The notes: generated by a model not told the origin, from the letters alone. DNA of 64,000 nt from Diphasiastrum complanatum (GCA_029204225.1 CM055099.1:59479010-59543009); one strand, 5' to 3'. Positions 1-11,989 are shown, counted from the first letter of the stretch. Translations and numbers: made by a program.

Positions 1-1298
1 GGGCTAAGGAAATTACAGGAAATATTTAACTTCAAGGTAGATGGATCCTTCCTTCTCTAAACATGAGCAACGTGCATTGGTCCTCAAAACTAAACCTTAT
101 ATGTTAACTGCAGGACAACTCTACAAGCAAGGGTTAGATGGAATTATCCGACGATGTCTTACTGAAGGTGAAATACCCTCTGTAATTTCTCTCACTCATG
201 AAGGTATTGGTGCATGCCATTTCTCTTCTGAAACAACTGCTAAGAAAATTCTCTTGGCCGGTTTTTGGTGGCCGACACTCTTCAAGGATATGCACAATTA
301 CGCTAGAGCTTGTGATGTCTGCCAATCCACAAAACGCTTTCAAAAGACAGACTACATGCCTTTGCACCTTGTAACCATTGATTAAGCTTTCCAGAAATGG
401 GGCATTGATTATGTCGAACCTATTAGTCCTGCTGCTCGACACACAATCTTGTTACATCATAGTAGCTACAGACTATTGCACCAAATGGGCTAAAGCAAGA
501 GCTGTTCGCAATGCTGACGCTCGTTCTACTACAAAATTTCTCTATGAATAGATTATCGTTCGTTTCAGCTATCCTCTAGAGCTTATTAGTGATAGGGGTA
601 CACATTTCCTTAACTCTGTCATAGTAGATCTCCTTTCAAAATTTTTTGTGGTACATCGCAAAAGTTCCCCATACTATCCATGAGGCAATGGCTGAGAAGA
701 ATCCACCAATAAAATCCTATGTGGAATTCTCACCAAAACCATTGAATCCAGCCGATCTGATTGGGAACTCAAACTCCATGCTGCTCTCTGGGCTTATCGC
801 ACCACCCCGAAGCGAGCTACATGCTTAACCCCTTTCTAGCTAACATATGGCCAAGAAGCCATTATGCTTGTGGAATTCCATATCCCCTCCCTTCGAGTGG
901 CCTATAACCTTGAGCTTGATACTCACCAGAATCTAGCAAACAAGTTTTTCCATCTGGAGCAACTCTGTGAAACACAACGGATCAGCATCCATGCTCAACA
1001 AGTCCACAAATGACGACAAAAAGCATGGCATGATCGATCATTGAAACTTAGAGACTTCTAGGTTGGAGATAAAGTCCTACTATACCAGGCAAAAGCCTTC
1101 AAAGGCAAACTAAAATTTTCTGGCCAAGGACCTTATGTCATCAAAAAAATCTTTGCCTCTGGATATGTACAACTCCAAACCCTTCAAGGCGATATCCTCG
1201 ACAATGTGGTCAATGGGAGTCGACTGAGAAAGTACAATGAACCCTGTTGTTGCCTTAATCCACATTTGAGATACAAAAATCTCTTCAAAGCAAAATAG
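1..1298 (+). mobile_element. Ty3/gypsy integrase fossil, cut by the window edge
   Basis: The region reads as the end of a Gypsy polyprotein. Near 190-330 there is an HHCC zinc-binding segment (HEG, CHF, then ARACDVCQ). It is followed by an integrase-core stretch (WGIDYVEP near 400, RGTHFLNS near 595-615) and an integrase C-terminal stretch rich in GDKVLLY-, GPYVIKK- and LRKYN-type motifs near 1065-1240. The left part lies outside the window. It is an old, heavily eroded copy with several breaks, and no LTR is recognisable on its right side. Confidence 0.8.
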
Positions 1299-1579
1299 TT
1301 CTTCAAAAGATGTCATGAGAGCATAAATGGAACTTTTTCATTTTGTGATTGCTCCTCCTTAATCTTGCTTGGTTTCTCTTGGATCATAACAATAAAATTG
1401 AACCTATCCAAAGTTTCAAACAAAATGCTTTCCAAGGACATGAAATGAATCCAAGTGACATTTATCTTTGCATCTTGAACCAAAAAATTCACTTCCAAAT
1501 GAAAAACTTCAAAAGGTTTGAAATGTGTGGTGATGGACTTTTGTAGACAAATCTTGTAAGTCCTTGTGAGACTCCAAGT

Positions 1580-1984
1580 CTAATGCGTCTTTCCACAAAG
1601 GAAACACCTTTCCTTGGATTTGTCCTTCTTGCCTTTGCACTTCGAACTTGAATCTCCATCCTTCACCTCAGCCCCCTTTATTTGGTTCTCCTTGGATGGA
1701 TTGGTCTTCATTTTGTAGCATCTTGAGACAAAATTATATCTCTTGCCACAAAGGTTGCATTTAGGATCCTTACTTGCCTCCAATAGGTTGCCACCTATTG
1801 ATGCCATGATGAGGAAGTAAAACCTTGTGATATGACTTTTCAAAATGTAATTTGCGACTCTCAAGAAACTAGATTTGAACACATTCAACAATGTAGAAGG
1901 ATCTACACAAGATCTAGACCACAAATTTTGAATCATATCTCTTTTCAACCTAGTCAAATGGAAACAAAGATTCGCTTTGATCAC
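1580..1984 (-). mobile_element. Gag-like remnant with cysteine motifs
   Basis: The minus strand carries a lysine-rich open stretch of about 134 residues with two cysteine motifs, CNLCGKR near the middle and CFLCGKTH at its end. This resembles the zinc-knuckle tail of a retroelement Gag. The upstream half (HLTRLKRDM) is compatible with a capsid tail. No protease or other pol part follows, so family assignment is uncertain. It is probably a fossil fragment; a chance open frame cannot be excluded. Confidence 0.35.
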
Positions 1985-2009
1985 TAAGACAAAAGCACTC
2001 TATCAAATC

Positions 2010-2940
2010 ACAAAAATCAGATCCAAACACCCCTATTGGACTCAACAAACATCAATGACTCTTTCTTTTGAGAGTTGGAATGGATTTGAAAAGATTTGAC
2101 ACCTAGATTTTCCTTTTCTCTTGACTAGTTCACTCACTTTTGATATTCTTGAACAAAGGATGGGTTTTGTTTCAAATACTTGAAAAATCAAACTTACTCA
2201 CTTCTTTTGGACTCACTCTTGACCCAAATAATCTCACTCTTGAGACTTGGATTGAATTTGATTTGATTTGACAACAAATTAAACCACTATTTTTCACAAA
2301 AAAAAATGATCTACACTAGATCACATAAACTTGACATGTATACAAAGAATCTCACTCTTGAGATTTGGAATGGACAAGAAATGGTTTGATAAAAATCTAC
2401 GTCAATAATCTTTCACCAAGCTTAAAAATTAGACATCTAGAGATTTACAAAGATCCCAACCATGTATAAACACTCGAATATGGACTCCTCCTTGTTCTAT
2501 ACTCCCAATGGGATCACAACTTGACCCTCAACCTCTCACAAAGAAATTTGTACTAGAACTTATTTGAGTTTCATACATACAATGTCAATTTTTTTCTCAA
2601 AAAATGAATTCATTCACCCTTATTGGACTCCACCAAGTACCAATGACTCTACCTCTTTAGAGTTGGAATGAAATTCAAACTTTCAGAAATGTGATACTTC
2701 TCTCTCACTAAGATATGTGCTTACAAAGAGCTAATGCCACTTAGCAAGATTTGATCACAATGAAGAAGACAATTTTTCCACCAAAGTCAAGAAATGAGTT
2801 ACTAGACCTTGCCCTCTACAAAGGAAGAAACTCTTAGGATTTTTGGATCAAACACTACACATGTGACTCACACAACTCTATGACTCTCTTTCAAGCCAAA
2901 CAAAACTCAACTCTTTGAGTAGGAGTGGAACAATGTGACT
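2010..2940. repeat. Degenerate repeats, no gene seen
   Basis: No coding region is recognisable. Variants of CACTCTTGAGANTTGGANTG recur near 2225, 2345 and 2900. A longer unit (CCCNTATTGGACTC, then CAATGACTCT, then GAGAGTTGGAATG) occurs at about 2023-2085 and again at about 2615-2675. The spacing is irregular, so this looks like an old, partly collapsed tandem or nested repeat. Confidence 0.5.
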
Positions 2941-3339
2941 TAGATCTCAATAATCACTTCTAGAACTCTCCAACAATGCTTATCACTTGTATTGGTAGAT
3001 TTTGCCTTTATGAGTGTTTGCGCTCTAGAAATTCACTTAAGATTTCACTTGGAGGACTTATCCAAGGGTGACTTCCAGCACTTAGATGCTTCTAGTCTCA
3101 ACGCTTTCACTCTTGAACACATCTAGAAGGAAGGTGCAATGGATTTCAATCTCTCCCCTTGCAAATCACTCCTTAATCTATGGTTTTTGGCAATCTTTCA
3201 CTCTCAACTTTAATGCACACCCAAAACATCTGAGAATTAGCTTTATTGTACTGTAACAAAGCTTCAAATCATCTATATGATTGATCTATACCAAGAACAA
3301 ATTAAAGGAATAGAAACAATGCATTAGAAAGCTTGAAAA

Positions 3340-3640
3340 ATGCACTAGATTGACTAGTTTTGGGTGTATGAGGCATAAAATGCACCAAAACTGAATTTTA
3401 TTGCTCAGAACAGGCTGTGTAGGGCCTCACACGTGTGAGAGTACACCTGAATCCCACAACAATATTTGGTACAAATATAATAATTCTATCTATCCATTCA
3501 AAGTCGCTACCTCAAGATTAGCTAGTTTTAAAAAACTTGCTAGTTTGGGTGTATGAGTAATATATAGCATCAAACTAAAAAATATAGCTCCAAAACTGGT
3601 ACTGTACAGCCTCACACGTGTTAACAGTACCCCTGCAGCC
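3340..3640. repeat. Two diverged copies of a G-box-bearing module
   Basis: A unit starting with a CTAGTTT(T)GGGTGTATGAG-type sequence occurs near 3352 and 3540, about 185 bp apart. Each copy contains a CACACGTGT core (3427-3438 and 3612-3623). The same core appears in the LTRs of elements A and B, so this may be the U3 part of an old LTR. No coding content. Confidence 0.6.
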
Positions 3641-3725
3641 CAATGCTTTAGCACAATTTTCTAACAATCCAGGAAAGTACCATTGGGAGCTAGCTAAGAG
3701 AATCTAAGAAGCACGAACAGAATCC

Positions 3726-6440
3726 ATGGCTTCCACCTGGATTCTGTGCTTTCAGTCTACAAAGAAGCACCGACAGAATCATCCCATCAGGCCTCAAGCT
3801 CTCATAGTCGTCATCGTCCACGCAGCGAGATCGTAATTACTGACTCGTCTTTCGTGTCACGACGCCGCACTAGGCATACCTCGTCAGCTGCGCTTCCACC
3901 CACTATTGTTGTTCACACTGAACTTTCCATCCCCCTAGCCTCTTATGCTTCCCTCGCCTCTGCTCTCATATAAGGATAGTCTGTGACCATTGGGCCTACC
4001 ATTTCCATCACAGCTGCCCAGGCTGCCTCACCCCCGCACACCAAATCCACCTCACCCAACACACAGTTCTTTATGGATATGTTCGATGATTCCGACCCCC
4101 TTGGGGCCACCGAAATATTTGAAATGCCCCAGAGCCCAGCGCCCTTTGAACCCAAATCCCCTGGAAGAGGATTCAAACATATCCATGAATCTACTGTTGG
4201 TGTCGAAGATGTCAGCCAACAACCTCACACACACGAGAGCCTAGCCACACTTTGGGTTGACACAGCTGTAAAATCACCAAAACAGTTTGACGCCACAGTG
4301 CCTGAAGGGTTTGAAGAGGAGGAAATTTTTTAAGAAGAAGAGACCGTGGCACCTATTCCACGCCAACCAAGGACAGTACCATCAGGTCCTACTACTGCTG
4401 CCGTCGCCCTTGAGCATGATGCCTATCTGCAAACGCAAATACGATCATCCGGTCACACCAACGGAGATTGCGTATTTATTCAAAAAAGTGGAGACATACA
4501 AAGTGGCCCTTCAGGGATTCCAAGGCCACTTTGATAGGTTCAAAGGAGCAACTTCAACCGAGTTGGACAAGGCAAAAGAGACCATCACCGCCTATAAAAA
4601 AGTAGCCGCTCAAGTGTTGGAAGCCGAACCACAAATCCCCGTCCCGGTCATGCTGCAATTCTCTCTCCCGCACCAAGAAGCTGTACCAATGGATACAGGG
4701 ATTGATTCGAGCATGGATCAGGGAGGAGCTCCAAATATAGTAGATCAACGGCCAACCATACCGGCAGTACAAGCGAGTCCATCCTCATCAAGGACAAGAC
4801 CTCTATTCAGAAGGCCCATTAGCGTCGAGGACCAGATCCAGACCTTCTTAAAGCAACATCCGCATGAGTCCTCGCATGGTGGATGGGTTCTGAAATTTAA
4901 GACCTCTGAGATTGAGGCTGACAAAGAGTTGGACAAAATACCTACACTAGGAGAGCAGCCGGCATGGAGAATTATGGTTTTTGAGAAAACTCTGAAATCA
5001 ATTAGGAGTTACGTCGCCAGCCCTCGCCAGTTGTGAGTAGATCCCTATTACGTGCCAATGCCGCGAAGAAATAAATGGTCTCCTTGATGCTAGATTGATT
5101 AGATCTTGGATTGAGGATAGGCAAGGAAAGAAACCCACTACAAAGGTGGAGCTTGCAAATGTCGCATATGAGCAACCAGAGATACTGTGAGAAATATGAT
5201 GGGACTAGATTCGAGTGGAAGTGAATTCCATTACATTCTAAAGAAAAAAAAAATTGTGATGAAATCTCACACACCAACAAAAAGCTGCGAAACAAAATAG
5301 CTAAAAAATTGATGTTTGACCTGCATAAACCAATTGGTGCAACCAAATTTGTACAATTGATGGATGAAAGGGGTGTGAGTCATAAAGCGTATAGAGAGTT
5401 AAGCATGGTGCTAGAAAATACAGACCAGAAAGGCATTCATCGCATCATGTGAACATACCAAAAGGTTGAACCTGCAAAAAAGAATTTCCATTCTAAAATT
5501 CTATTTCTATTGGGGGATACCACCACATAAATGACACAATGAGCATAAAAGGTGGAAAAGGTGCAAGCGAAATTCATTTCCAGTATAATGAATCCAACAA
5601 TGTTTTTTTGGATTTACTCAAGGTGCAAAGATGTATGGTGCAGCACTATCAGATCACACGAGGATACGTTTGATATTTTTATAATGTTGCATTGAATATA
5701 TGTCTTCATATTTATTGTATACATTGACGATTATGTTTGCAGAGTGCAACAACACATTACAATTTGCGTTTAAACTTGACAAGGCCCGAATTGTAAAAGG
5801 ACGTAGGTTGGAGCGACTCACCATCACATTGATATATCATGCTCTACAATTATGCGAAGTGCATGAACTAAAAAAATTTGAGTGGGCAAAATATTTGGTG
5901 GATTGTAGCCTTTGAGCTCCTGAAAGAGATTCATGAGATTGTGTATTGGTTGTTTGACTGTGTCATAAATGAACAGATCCATGGAAGCTTTTTTCCCATT
6001 GGGGATGATTGCAGAAGATCTAAAAACATTGAAGTGCATGTTTGGATGTGGATTGGGTGCAAATGCTAAACATACATGCTTCTATTACATGTATGAAAGA
6101 GCCCAAAGCAAGGGAAATTTGAGTTGCAACCAACACATTCCACCAAATCGGCATCATATTGACTTAAACATACCACTAGAAAGAGTCCACATATGCACAA
6201 TGCATGCAAATATACATGAATTAGACAAATTACTATATTTACATTGTGTATATGCTTGGACAATGCAACCAAAATCTAGATATGCTTGGACAATGCAACC
6301 AAAATCTAGATATGATAAATGCATTAATAACCTCAAGAATATTTTGTCTGAAATGGGATTGCATGGGGTTCATGTGGAATGATACTGAAGTGAGTGATAA
6401 GACACAAGATTTTATAGGAAATATTATTATGGGTGATGTA
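3726..6440 (+). mobile_element. Unrecognised coding family K, copy 1
   Basis: A long coding-like tract starts at an ATG in good context (CCATGGCT). Its first 1.3 kb is rich in Ser, Pro and Thr and contains a predicted helical stretch near 4460-4620 (YLFKKVETYK, ELDKAKETI), like a Gag-type protein. It ends near 5036 with a conserved tail (SYVASPRQL). The tract from 5520 to 6400 codes for further segments, including KLDKARIVKGRRLERLTIT near 5780 and ERVHICTMHANIHELDKLLYLH near 6180. Related segments occur at 29942-30346 and 36881-37510. I do not recognise the family. The third copy runs into an LTR-like 3' end, so a non-autonomous LTR element is my best guess. It is an old copy with several breaks. 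Confidence 0.45.
6251..6310. repeat. Tandem 30-bp duplication
   Basis: Two identical 30-bp units beginning TATGCTTGGACAATG lie head to tail within the distal part of family K copy 1. Thirty bases is a whole number of codons, so the reading frame is unchanged across it. Confidence 0.9.
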
Positions 6441-6479
6441 AAAGCTAGACATGTTAGCAGATTCTAGAGAATCTCCCAG

Positions 6480-6905
6480 ATGCCAAGCCAAGCTGAAAAT
6501 ACAGAGCATCGCTCACCCAAGATCAAGGAGGTCTCAGAAGGAGGAGAGCAGAAAGAAGTTGAGAGCTCAGCAGGAGAGCCGAGGATTACTAGCTAGGATT
6601 ACAGGTTGGCCATATACAAACCCATTTGAGAGATAAGCACCTAGGCCAGCAGACATTACAGATCGACCGCAATTTCACGCTGTTGAATCTTCACAAACAA
6701 GAGCTCACTTAAATTGAGCTTTTGCAGATAATGCCCCGCGTATTAAAAAACGCACTCCCAAGTTAGATCTACCAAGTACGACAACAACACTGATCCTCAA
6801 AGATTTCTTCAAGTCTTTGAGAATGCATGCGATGTCTACGGCGAAACCTCTCCCGAAGCCATGGTACAACTCTTCTCGATGACCATGATCGATCGAGCAC
6901 GAGAA
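6480..6905 (+). mobile_element. Ty3/gypsy gag fragment
   Basis: Near 6770-6900 the translation reads NNTDPQRFLQVFENACDVYG followed by SPEAMVQLFSMTMIDRA. This is the capsid pattern of plant Gypsy Gag (TDPxxFLxxFE, then LFxxTLxxxA). The upstream part is rich in Glu, Lys and Ser. The reading breaks off exactly where the LTR of element F begins at 6906, which suggests that F inserted into this gag. Old fossil. Confidence 0.6.
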
Positions 6906-7381
6906 TGTGGGTCGGATTTTAGACAGTATAAAAAATTTACAAAGACTCGAAAAATAACAGTGACTCAGAAAATACACACTGACTTGAAAAATTACAATGA
7001 CTTGAAAAATTATGGATTTTCCGAGTTGATACAGCTCAAAAAATTCTAACCTTAGGATATCAAAAATTTAACTAAGGGTCAGAATTTATATACCGGGTCA
7101 AATTCATTACACCCGATCTAAGCCGATCTAGGAGTCGAAGACACCCGGATAAAATGGACCCGATCCAATCCGATCTAGGGTCGAAGATGCCCAGAAAAAT
7201 TAGAGTCGATCCTATCTGACCCAGGGTCAAAAAATCTCTCTTTGACAAGAATGACATTGGGTCAGAAAATATGCTTGCATTGAAAAAATTCAATTTTGAG
7301 TTTTTCAGTCATTTGCTGAAAATTCGAACTTTCATAATTTTTTTGTGTTTTTCAATTGGGCTTGAGCATAGAATTCCAACA
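6906..7381 (-). repeat. LTR of minus-strand Copia element F
   Basis: The segment starts TGTGGGTCGG and ends TTCCAACA, so it has TG...CA ends. It abuts the purine-rich tract (on the minus strand, TTAAGGGAGAGTG) that follows a Copia RNase H end. Read on the minus strand it begins TGTTGGAATTC. Inside, a unit with CCGATCTA(A/G)G and GTCGAAGA(C/T)(A/G)CCC occurs twice near 7108-7150 and 7158-7200. The partner LTR was not found. Confidence 0.65.
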
Positions 7382-8755
7382 CTCTCCCTTAATGTGGATC
7401 CTGAAAAATTTCAATCTTCAGATTTAACAAATTGTTGGATCTGAGGTGGTGCTCCTTGGTGAAGTAAGCTGCCGACTGTAACTCTATCCTGTAGTAAACT
7501 AAAAGAATTACCCTTGTGCTTTGGTTGTCATAGTAGATGAACTTTGGATGTGATTGGAGAAATTCGATATCTACAAGAAGGTTCCTCAACCAAATTGCCT
7601 CCTTGGTAGCATTTGTGACAACTATAAAATCCGATTTTGTGGAGGATAGTGCTACTGAGGTCTGGCTGTTACATGAGATTGGACCTTGATTGAACATATA
7701 TCTAGAAGTCGATATTCTAGTGTGGATACTTTCTGTCCAATCTACATCTATGTAGCCTTTGAGAATCTTGGCTGATGGGTCGAATTTTTGTTGACTGATA
7801 AAAATCAATCTGTTGGGTCGGATTCAAAAAATGTACTCTTGTGCTAACATGCATTTTAGATCCTTCATTGACTTTAGATTGTTACTGAGTAATATAACAT
7901 CATCTACATAATGAGTAGTGATAATGGAAAGATTTGATACAAACTTGAAGTAAATATTCGAGTCTTCCAAGTTTGAACAGACACCATTCTTGTTTTGAAC
8001 TACAAGTTTAGTGTCATCTTCTGCCTTGCACTAGTCAACATCAATGGATGACTCTGCCTCTGAAATAGTGTTGAGTTTCTACACAAAGTAGTAGGGTAGA
8101 TTATCCATGAATAGGGATGGAGGTTGTCTGGATTGATTCGATCTTCAATGTTGAGATTTGATCCTTTGATGTTATTCGATCCATTGAGTTTCTGCCTCTG
8201 AAAGTTCGACCCTTGGGTCGGATTTTGTTATATCAATTCCCTTGTGGTCAAAAAGCTAGTCTTCCACAAAGATGACATCTGTACATGTATGCTTTCTGAG
8301 TGTCCAGGTTGTAAAGCTTGTATGCCTTCGAATATGAGGAATAGACAATGAAAATCGATATTCTGTTGTCAGATTCTTGGGTCGGATTTTGACTATTCGA
8401 TCCTTGGGTCAGATTTTTTTGGAGATCAGCAGAGATCTGACTAAAAGGAAAACATCCAAACACTCTGATATGGTTGAGTGATGACTTCAATCCTGTCCAC
8501 ACCTCTTAAGGTGTCTTGCCATTCAAGACCTCTGAAATGGATCGATTTTGAAGGTAGGTTGTAGTAATAGCTTTTGCCCAGAACTTCTTTGGAAGACATG
8601 CATGCTCCTTTCATTTTCAATGAGTGACTGAGTTGTCCATTTAGCTACACCATTGGACTGAGGTGAGCTCATTGTATAATGTTGTTGTATTTCGGTTACC
8701 TTGCATAAGTGTTTGAGTTTGTTGGAGATAAATACTCCCCCTTTGAAAAATTAAT
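6906..8755 (-). mobile_element. Copia element F, truncated fossil
   Basis: On the minus strand, starting from the LTR at 6906-7381, the order is an RNase H end (7389-7808, with the YIDVDW, SSTKSDF and IYYDNQS patterns), a weak reverse-transcriptase stretch (7840-8240), then the integrase C-terminal part (8248-8745, IRVFGCFPF and an SPQSNGVAKW-like motif). Gag, protease and the 5' LTR are not seen. Several breaks; old. Confidence 0.7.
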
Positions 8756-8757
8756 GT

Positions 8758-8875
8758 TGTTCATTGTAGTACAGATGAGCAACTAGCTGACATTTTCACT
8801 AAGCCACTAATTAGAGAAAAGTTTGATAAGTTTAGATCAAAGCTTTTTGTACTTAAAGTTTCTTAACTTTGATGC
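8758..8875 (+). mobile_element. Copia RNase H 3' end fragment
   Basis: The plus strand reads DEQLADIFTKPL, then REKFDKFRSKLF. This is the conserved Copia RNase H tail that precedes the polypurine tract. It is opposite in strand to element F, so it belongs to another insertion. The sequence after it probably includes the matching 3' LTR, but I see no clear boundary. Confidence 0.7.
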
Positions 8876-8949
8876 TATGTATATGGCTGTATAAAAAGTA
8901 GATTCTACTGACTGCCTAAAACTCTTCTAAAAACAAATGAAATTGATTT

Positions 8950-9230
8950 AGAAACTTGAGCAACACATTCTACTCTTCAATACCTATCCAACAAGCTATA
9001 GAACATCAAATCTGGATCATTCCTTGAGAAGTAGCACTCAAACAAAGAGGGCTGATTTCACACGTGTGAGCTCTTTGTTCATACAGGGCTCAGCTGGAGC
9101 AGATCATGCTTGATTTGATCCACTTATGATCCACATATGGCTTGTTTGTCAGGGAGTTTGTATTCCTCTCCCAAATCTGAGTTTCTGCAAGCAAAGGCAC
9201 TTATGTTCTGATGTATACACCCTCACCTCT
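8950..9230. repeat. Dispersed repeat module, copy 1
   Basis: This segment aligns by eye with 12130-12400. Shared landmarks are AGCTATA, AAATNTGGATCA, CTTGAGANGNAGCAC, and a G-box palindrome (TCACACGTGTGA here at 9058-9069, TCACACGTGTTT at 12237-12248). No coding content. It is probably part of a Copia-type LTR. Confidence 0.5.
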
Positions 9231-9242
9231 ACAAAGCATGAA

Positions 9243-9254
9243 GCTCTGATACCA
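9243..9254 (-). other. Primer binding site of a minus-strand Copia element
   Basis: GCTCTGATACCA is the reverse complement of TGGTATCAGAGC, which matches the 3' end of plant initiator methionine tRNA. The adjoining TGTGAAGTTT at 9255 would be the inner end of the 5' LTR. No matching gag follows on the left, so only the start of this element survives. Confidence 0.7.
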
Positions 9255-10400
9255 TGTGAAGTTTTTAGCACATGTGAACTTCACCACACACCTTAAAGGG
9301 TCTTAATGAGGTGTTGTGATTGCACAAGATTGATCAATGAACAGATTAGTTGAGAAATCTAAGACAAGAGCACAATGGCATACATCAGATAAAAAAAACT
9401 AACTTCTTACTATGAGGAATGAATATCAGAAATAATTCTAAGTACTCACTATGGGAAAAATAGCCTGATCTTAGGTAGAGAGAGAAAATATACTCATAAA
9501 ACTTGGGTAGAGAGAGAATGAACCCAAAACACCAAAATCTCAATATTCACAATGTGGCAAAACATGCCAAAGTTTCCCTACATCAAAGAGGCTCGAATTC
9601 CTATAGTGAAGTTGCATGGAAAGTCCACTTAACTTAGTTAGCTCAACTAATAGAGATCCACATGTAAAACTGCAAGCATGAATATTGCATGTACTGCATG
9701 TCACCTCTCAAAATTGCCTAGACATGTGTAGATCATGAAAACTACTTTGCATCTTGCTTGCATGCACACTGAATGACTTTGCATGTAATCTAAACTTTTA
9801 CATGACATCAAGACTGAATCTACCTAACTCAAACTTGACGTATTCTAGAAGGTTATGTGCTCAATTCACATACCTTTATGTATAATAAATTATACAATGG
9901 AAATAAGATAGGCATGGCCCCAAAACTTGAGATAGGAAGATATAATTTTACTAATCTTCACAGGATGGAGTTCAGATATGATTGCTGGTCACTGCCTGCT
10001 ATATCATTCCTACAATCCTCCAGAATGTAGACAGACAGTGCTGATCTACGTATGTGTCTTATGCATCAAGCAAAATATATATATTTTGCAAACTTTTTTT
10101 TGTCACTTCGAGTAACATTCTCGATCAGACATATTAAACATCTATAACTAATCATGGATTACAAGAGTGGTGGATTAGCCACATCCAAAAGCTCTTCTGC
10201 TGACGTCACCATATTAGATCAAGGATTTGTACTTCATGATACTTGGTTGATCTTCTTGGTTTCTTTGGAACACAAAGGATTTATGTCGTGAACATTTTCG
10301 CTGCGTGTCTTGTCGTGATGTTCGCAAACATTTTTGCTTCTTGTCTTTTCATCAAATTGAGAGTTGAAATCTAGCAAAGCTTTGGTAATAGAAACATTTT
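9255..10400. other. Non-coding; probable LTR and AT-rich spacer
   Basis: No protein-coding or RNA gene is seen. The left part should be the LTR that belongs to the primer site at 9243-9254, but its far boundary is unclear. A TGACGTCA palindrome (bZIP-type core) lies near 10200. Confidence 0.4.
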
Positions 10401-10408
10401 GTTTCTTC

Positions 10409-10456
10409 AAAAGAGAGGCAAAATCTCAAAATCTGATGAGATTTTGCCTCTCTTTT
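10409..10456. repeat. Perfect 20-bp inverted repeat, 8-nt loop
   Basis: Arms AAAAGAGAGGCAAAATCTCA (10409-10428) and TGAGATTTTGCCTCTCTTTT (10437-10456) are exact reverse complements around AAATCTGA. A transcript from either strand would fold into a 20-bp stem. No terminal repeats or flanking duplication point to a known MITE. Confidence 0.9.
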
Positions 10457-10657
10457 TCCCTTCAATAATAAATTTTGAGTGTTTTTTGAGTTTTTATGGG
10501 GTTTTTTGAACTATTGGATGCTTGGAAATGAACCTCCCACCTCACAATCTCTCTCTACAGTGCACACAAGCAGAAAATCACAAAAAAGCGGCAAATCTAA
10601 CTCTAAAACTCCCTAATCTAACCAAAATCTGAACTTTTGGTGAAAATGAAAGCGTAG

Positions 10658-10796
<139 letters not shown>

Positions 10797-11023
10797 GATG
10801 CTATGTGGTGAGACGAGAGTGTGGTGCTCCCCGACAACGACACCACTATTGTGTCGTCAATGTAGCATAGGGTCCAAACGCTGGGAGCGTCAACTCCGTC
10901 CTCACCTGCATAGCAAAAGGGAGAGAGGAGAGGAGAGAGAGGGAGAGCCTGAGAGTGAGGGAGAATGCCTAGGTTGAGAAAGTCTTTCGGGGCTCGAGCA
11001 CCTACCCAAAGCTATTCGATCCC

Positions 11024-11184
<161 letters not shown>

Positions 11185-11189
11185 GAATA

Positions 11190-11655
11190 GAGATGGAGAA
11201 AACATCAGAGTTTTCTCCTTAGATTGAGAATGCAAATGAGTACAAATGGTGTCTTTTATTCTTGGGGAGGTTGTTGTCCCATTCATCCTATTGGCTACTT
11301 GAAATGGCAAGGATTGCAATCCTAGCCCTTCCAAAGAAACACAAAAGTCTAGTGGTGCACAAAGAAACACACCTCATCCACCATTATTTGACTTTGACTC
11401 AACCTTGTAACTTAGACTTTGGGCCTTTAACTTATTTTAATTTATTTGTACCTAAGGCCCAAGTCACTAGGAAACAACTTCAACTATTTAATTACTTGTG
11501 CTCATTGGTGGCTGGGCTTATACACGCGGGAAGCCAATGCCTCGCACTTATTTCTCTACTGTACTGTGGTGGGGCCCACTTGGCAAGGCTTGGCCATCAG
11601 TAGTTTTAGTGGTGGGAACCACTAATTTATTATTATACAGGAAATACCCACAACA
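11190..11655 (-). repeat. LTR-like promoter/leader repeat L, minus copy
   Basis: The reverse complement aligns with 13338-13950. Shared blocks in order are a GTTG(T/G)GGGTATT tract, GCGAGGCATTGGC...GCGTGTATAAGCCC, CTTGGGCCTT, AGCCAATA(G/A)GAT, a TATA-like AATAAAAGACACCATTTGTAC, and a pyrimidine-rich leader. The G-rich tract before it looks like a polypurine tract. No coding region is attached. Confidence 0.6.
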
Positions 11656-11989
11656 AAACAATGTTATAATATTTTAATAATACAGAAGGGATCTTTGCAA
11701 GAATTCTTATAAGGTCCTTTTGGAGCTCAAAACTCCCCTAATGATGGTGTCCAACCAAAACGAAATTGAGATCTTGCAACTATCTTGAGAGTACAATCTC
11801 AAAATCTATGACAATCTTACTAAATCTAGATCTAGCTCCACTTCAAGAATGAAGCACAACAAGATTTTGATCCACCTTCTTCTTGGCATGTGTGAAGAGT
11901 TTAAAGACACCAAAAACGTCACAAATCTACTTGATTTTCATGAATCTATGTGGCTATGGACACAAAATCACACCTAGATTACACTAGAC

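Noticed and set aside
5002-5346. Minus-strand frame of 114 residues
   Set aside because: It lies opposite family K sequence that has homologous copies elsewhere in the plus sense. No recognisable domain.
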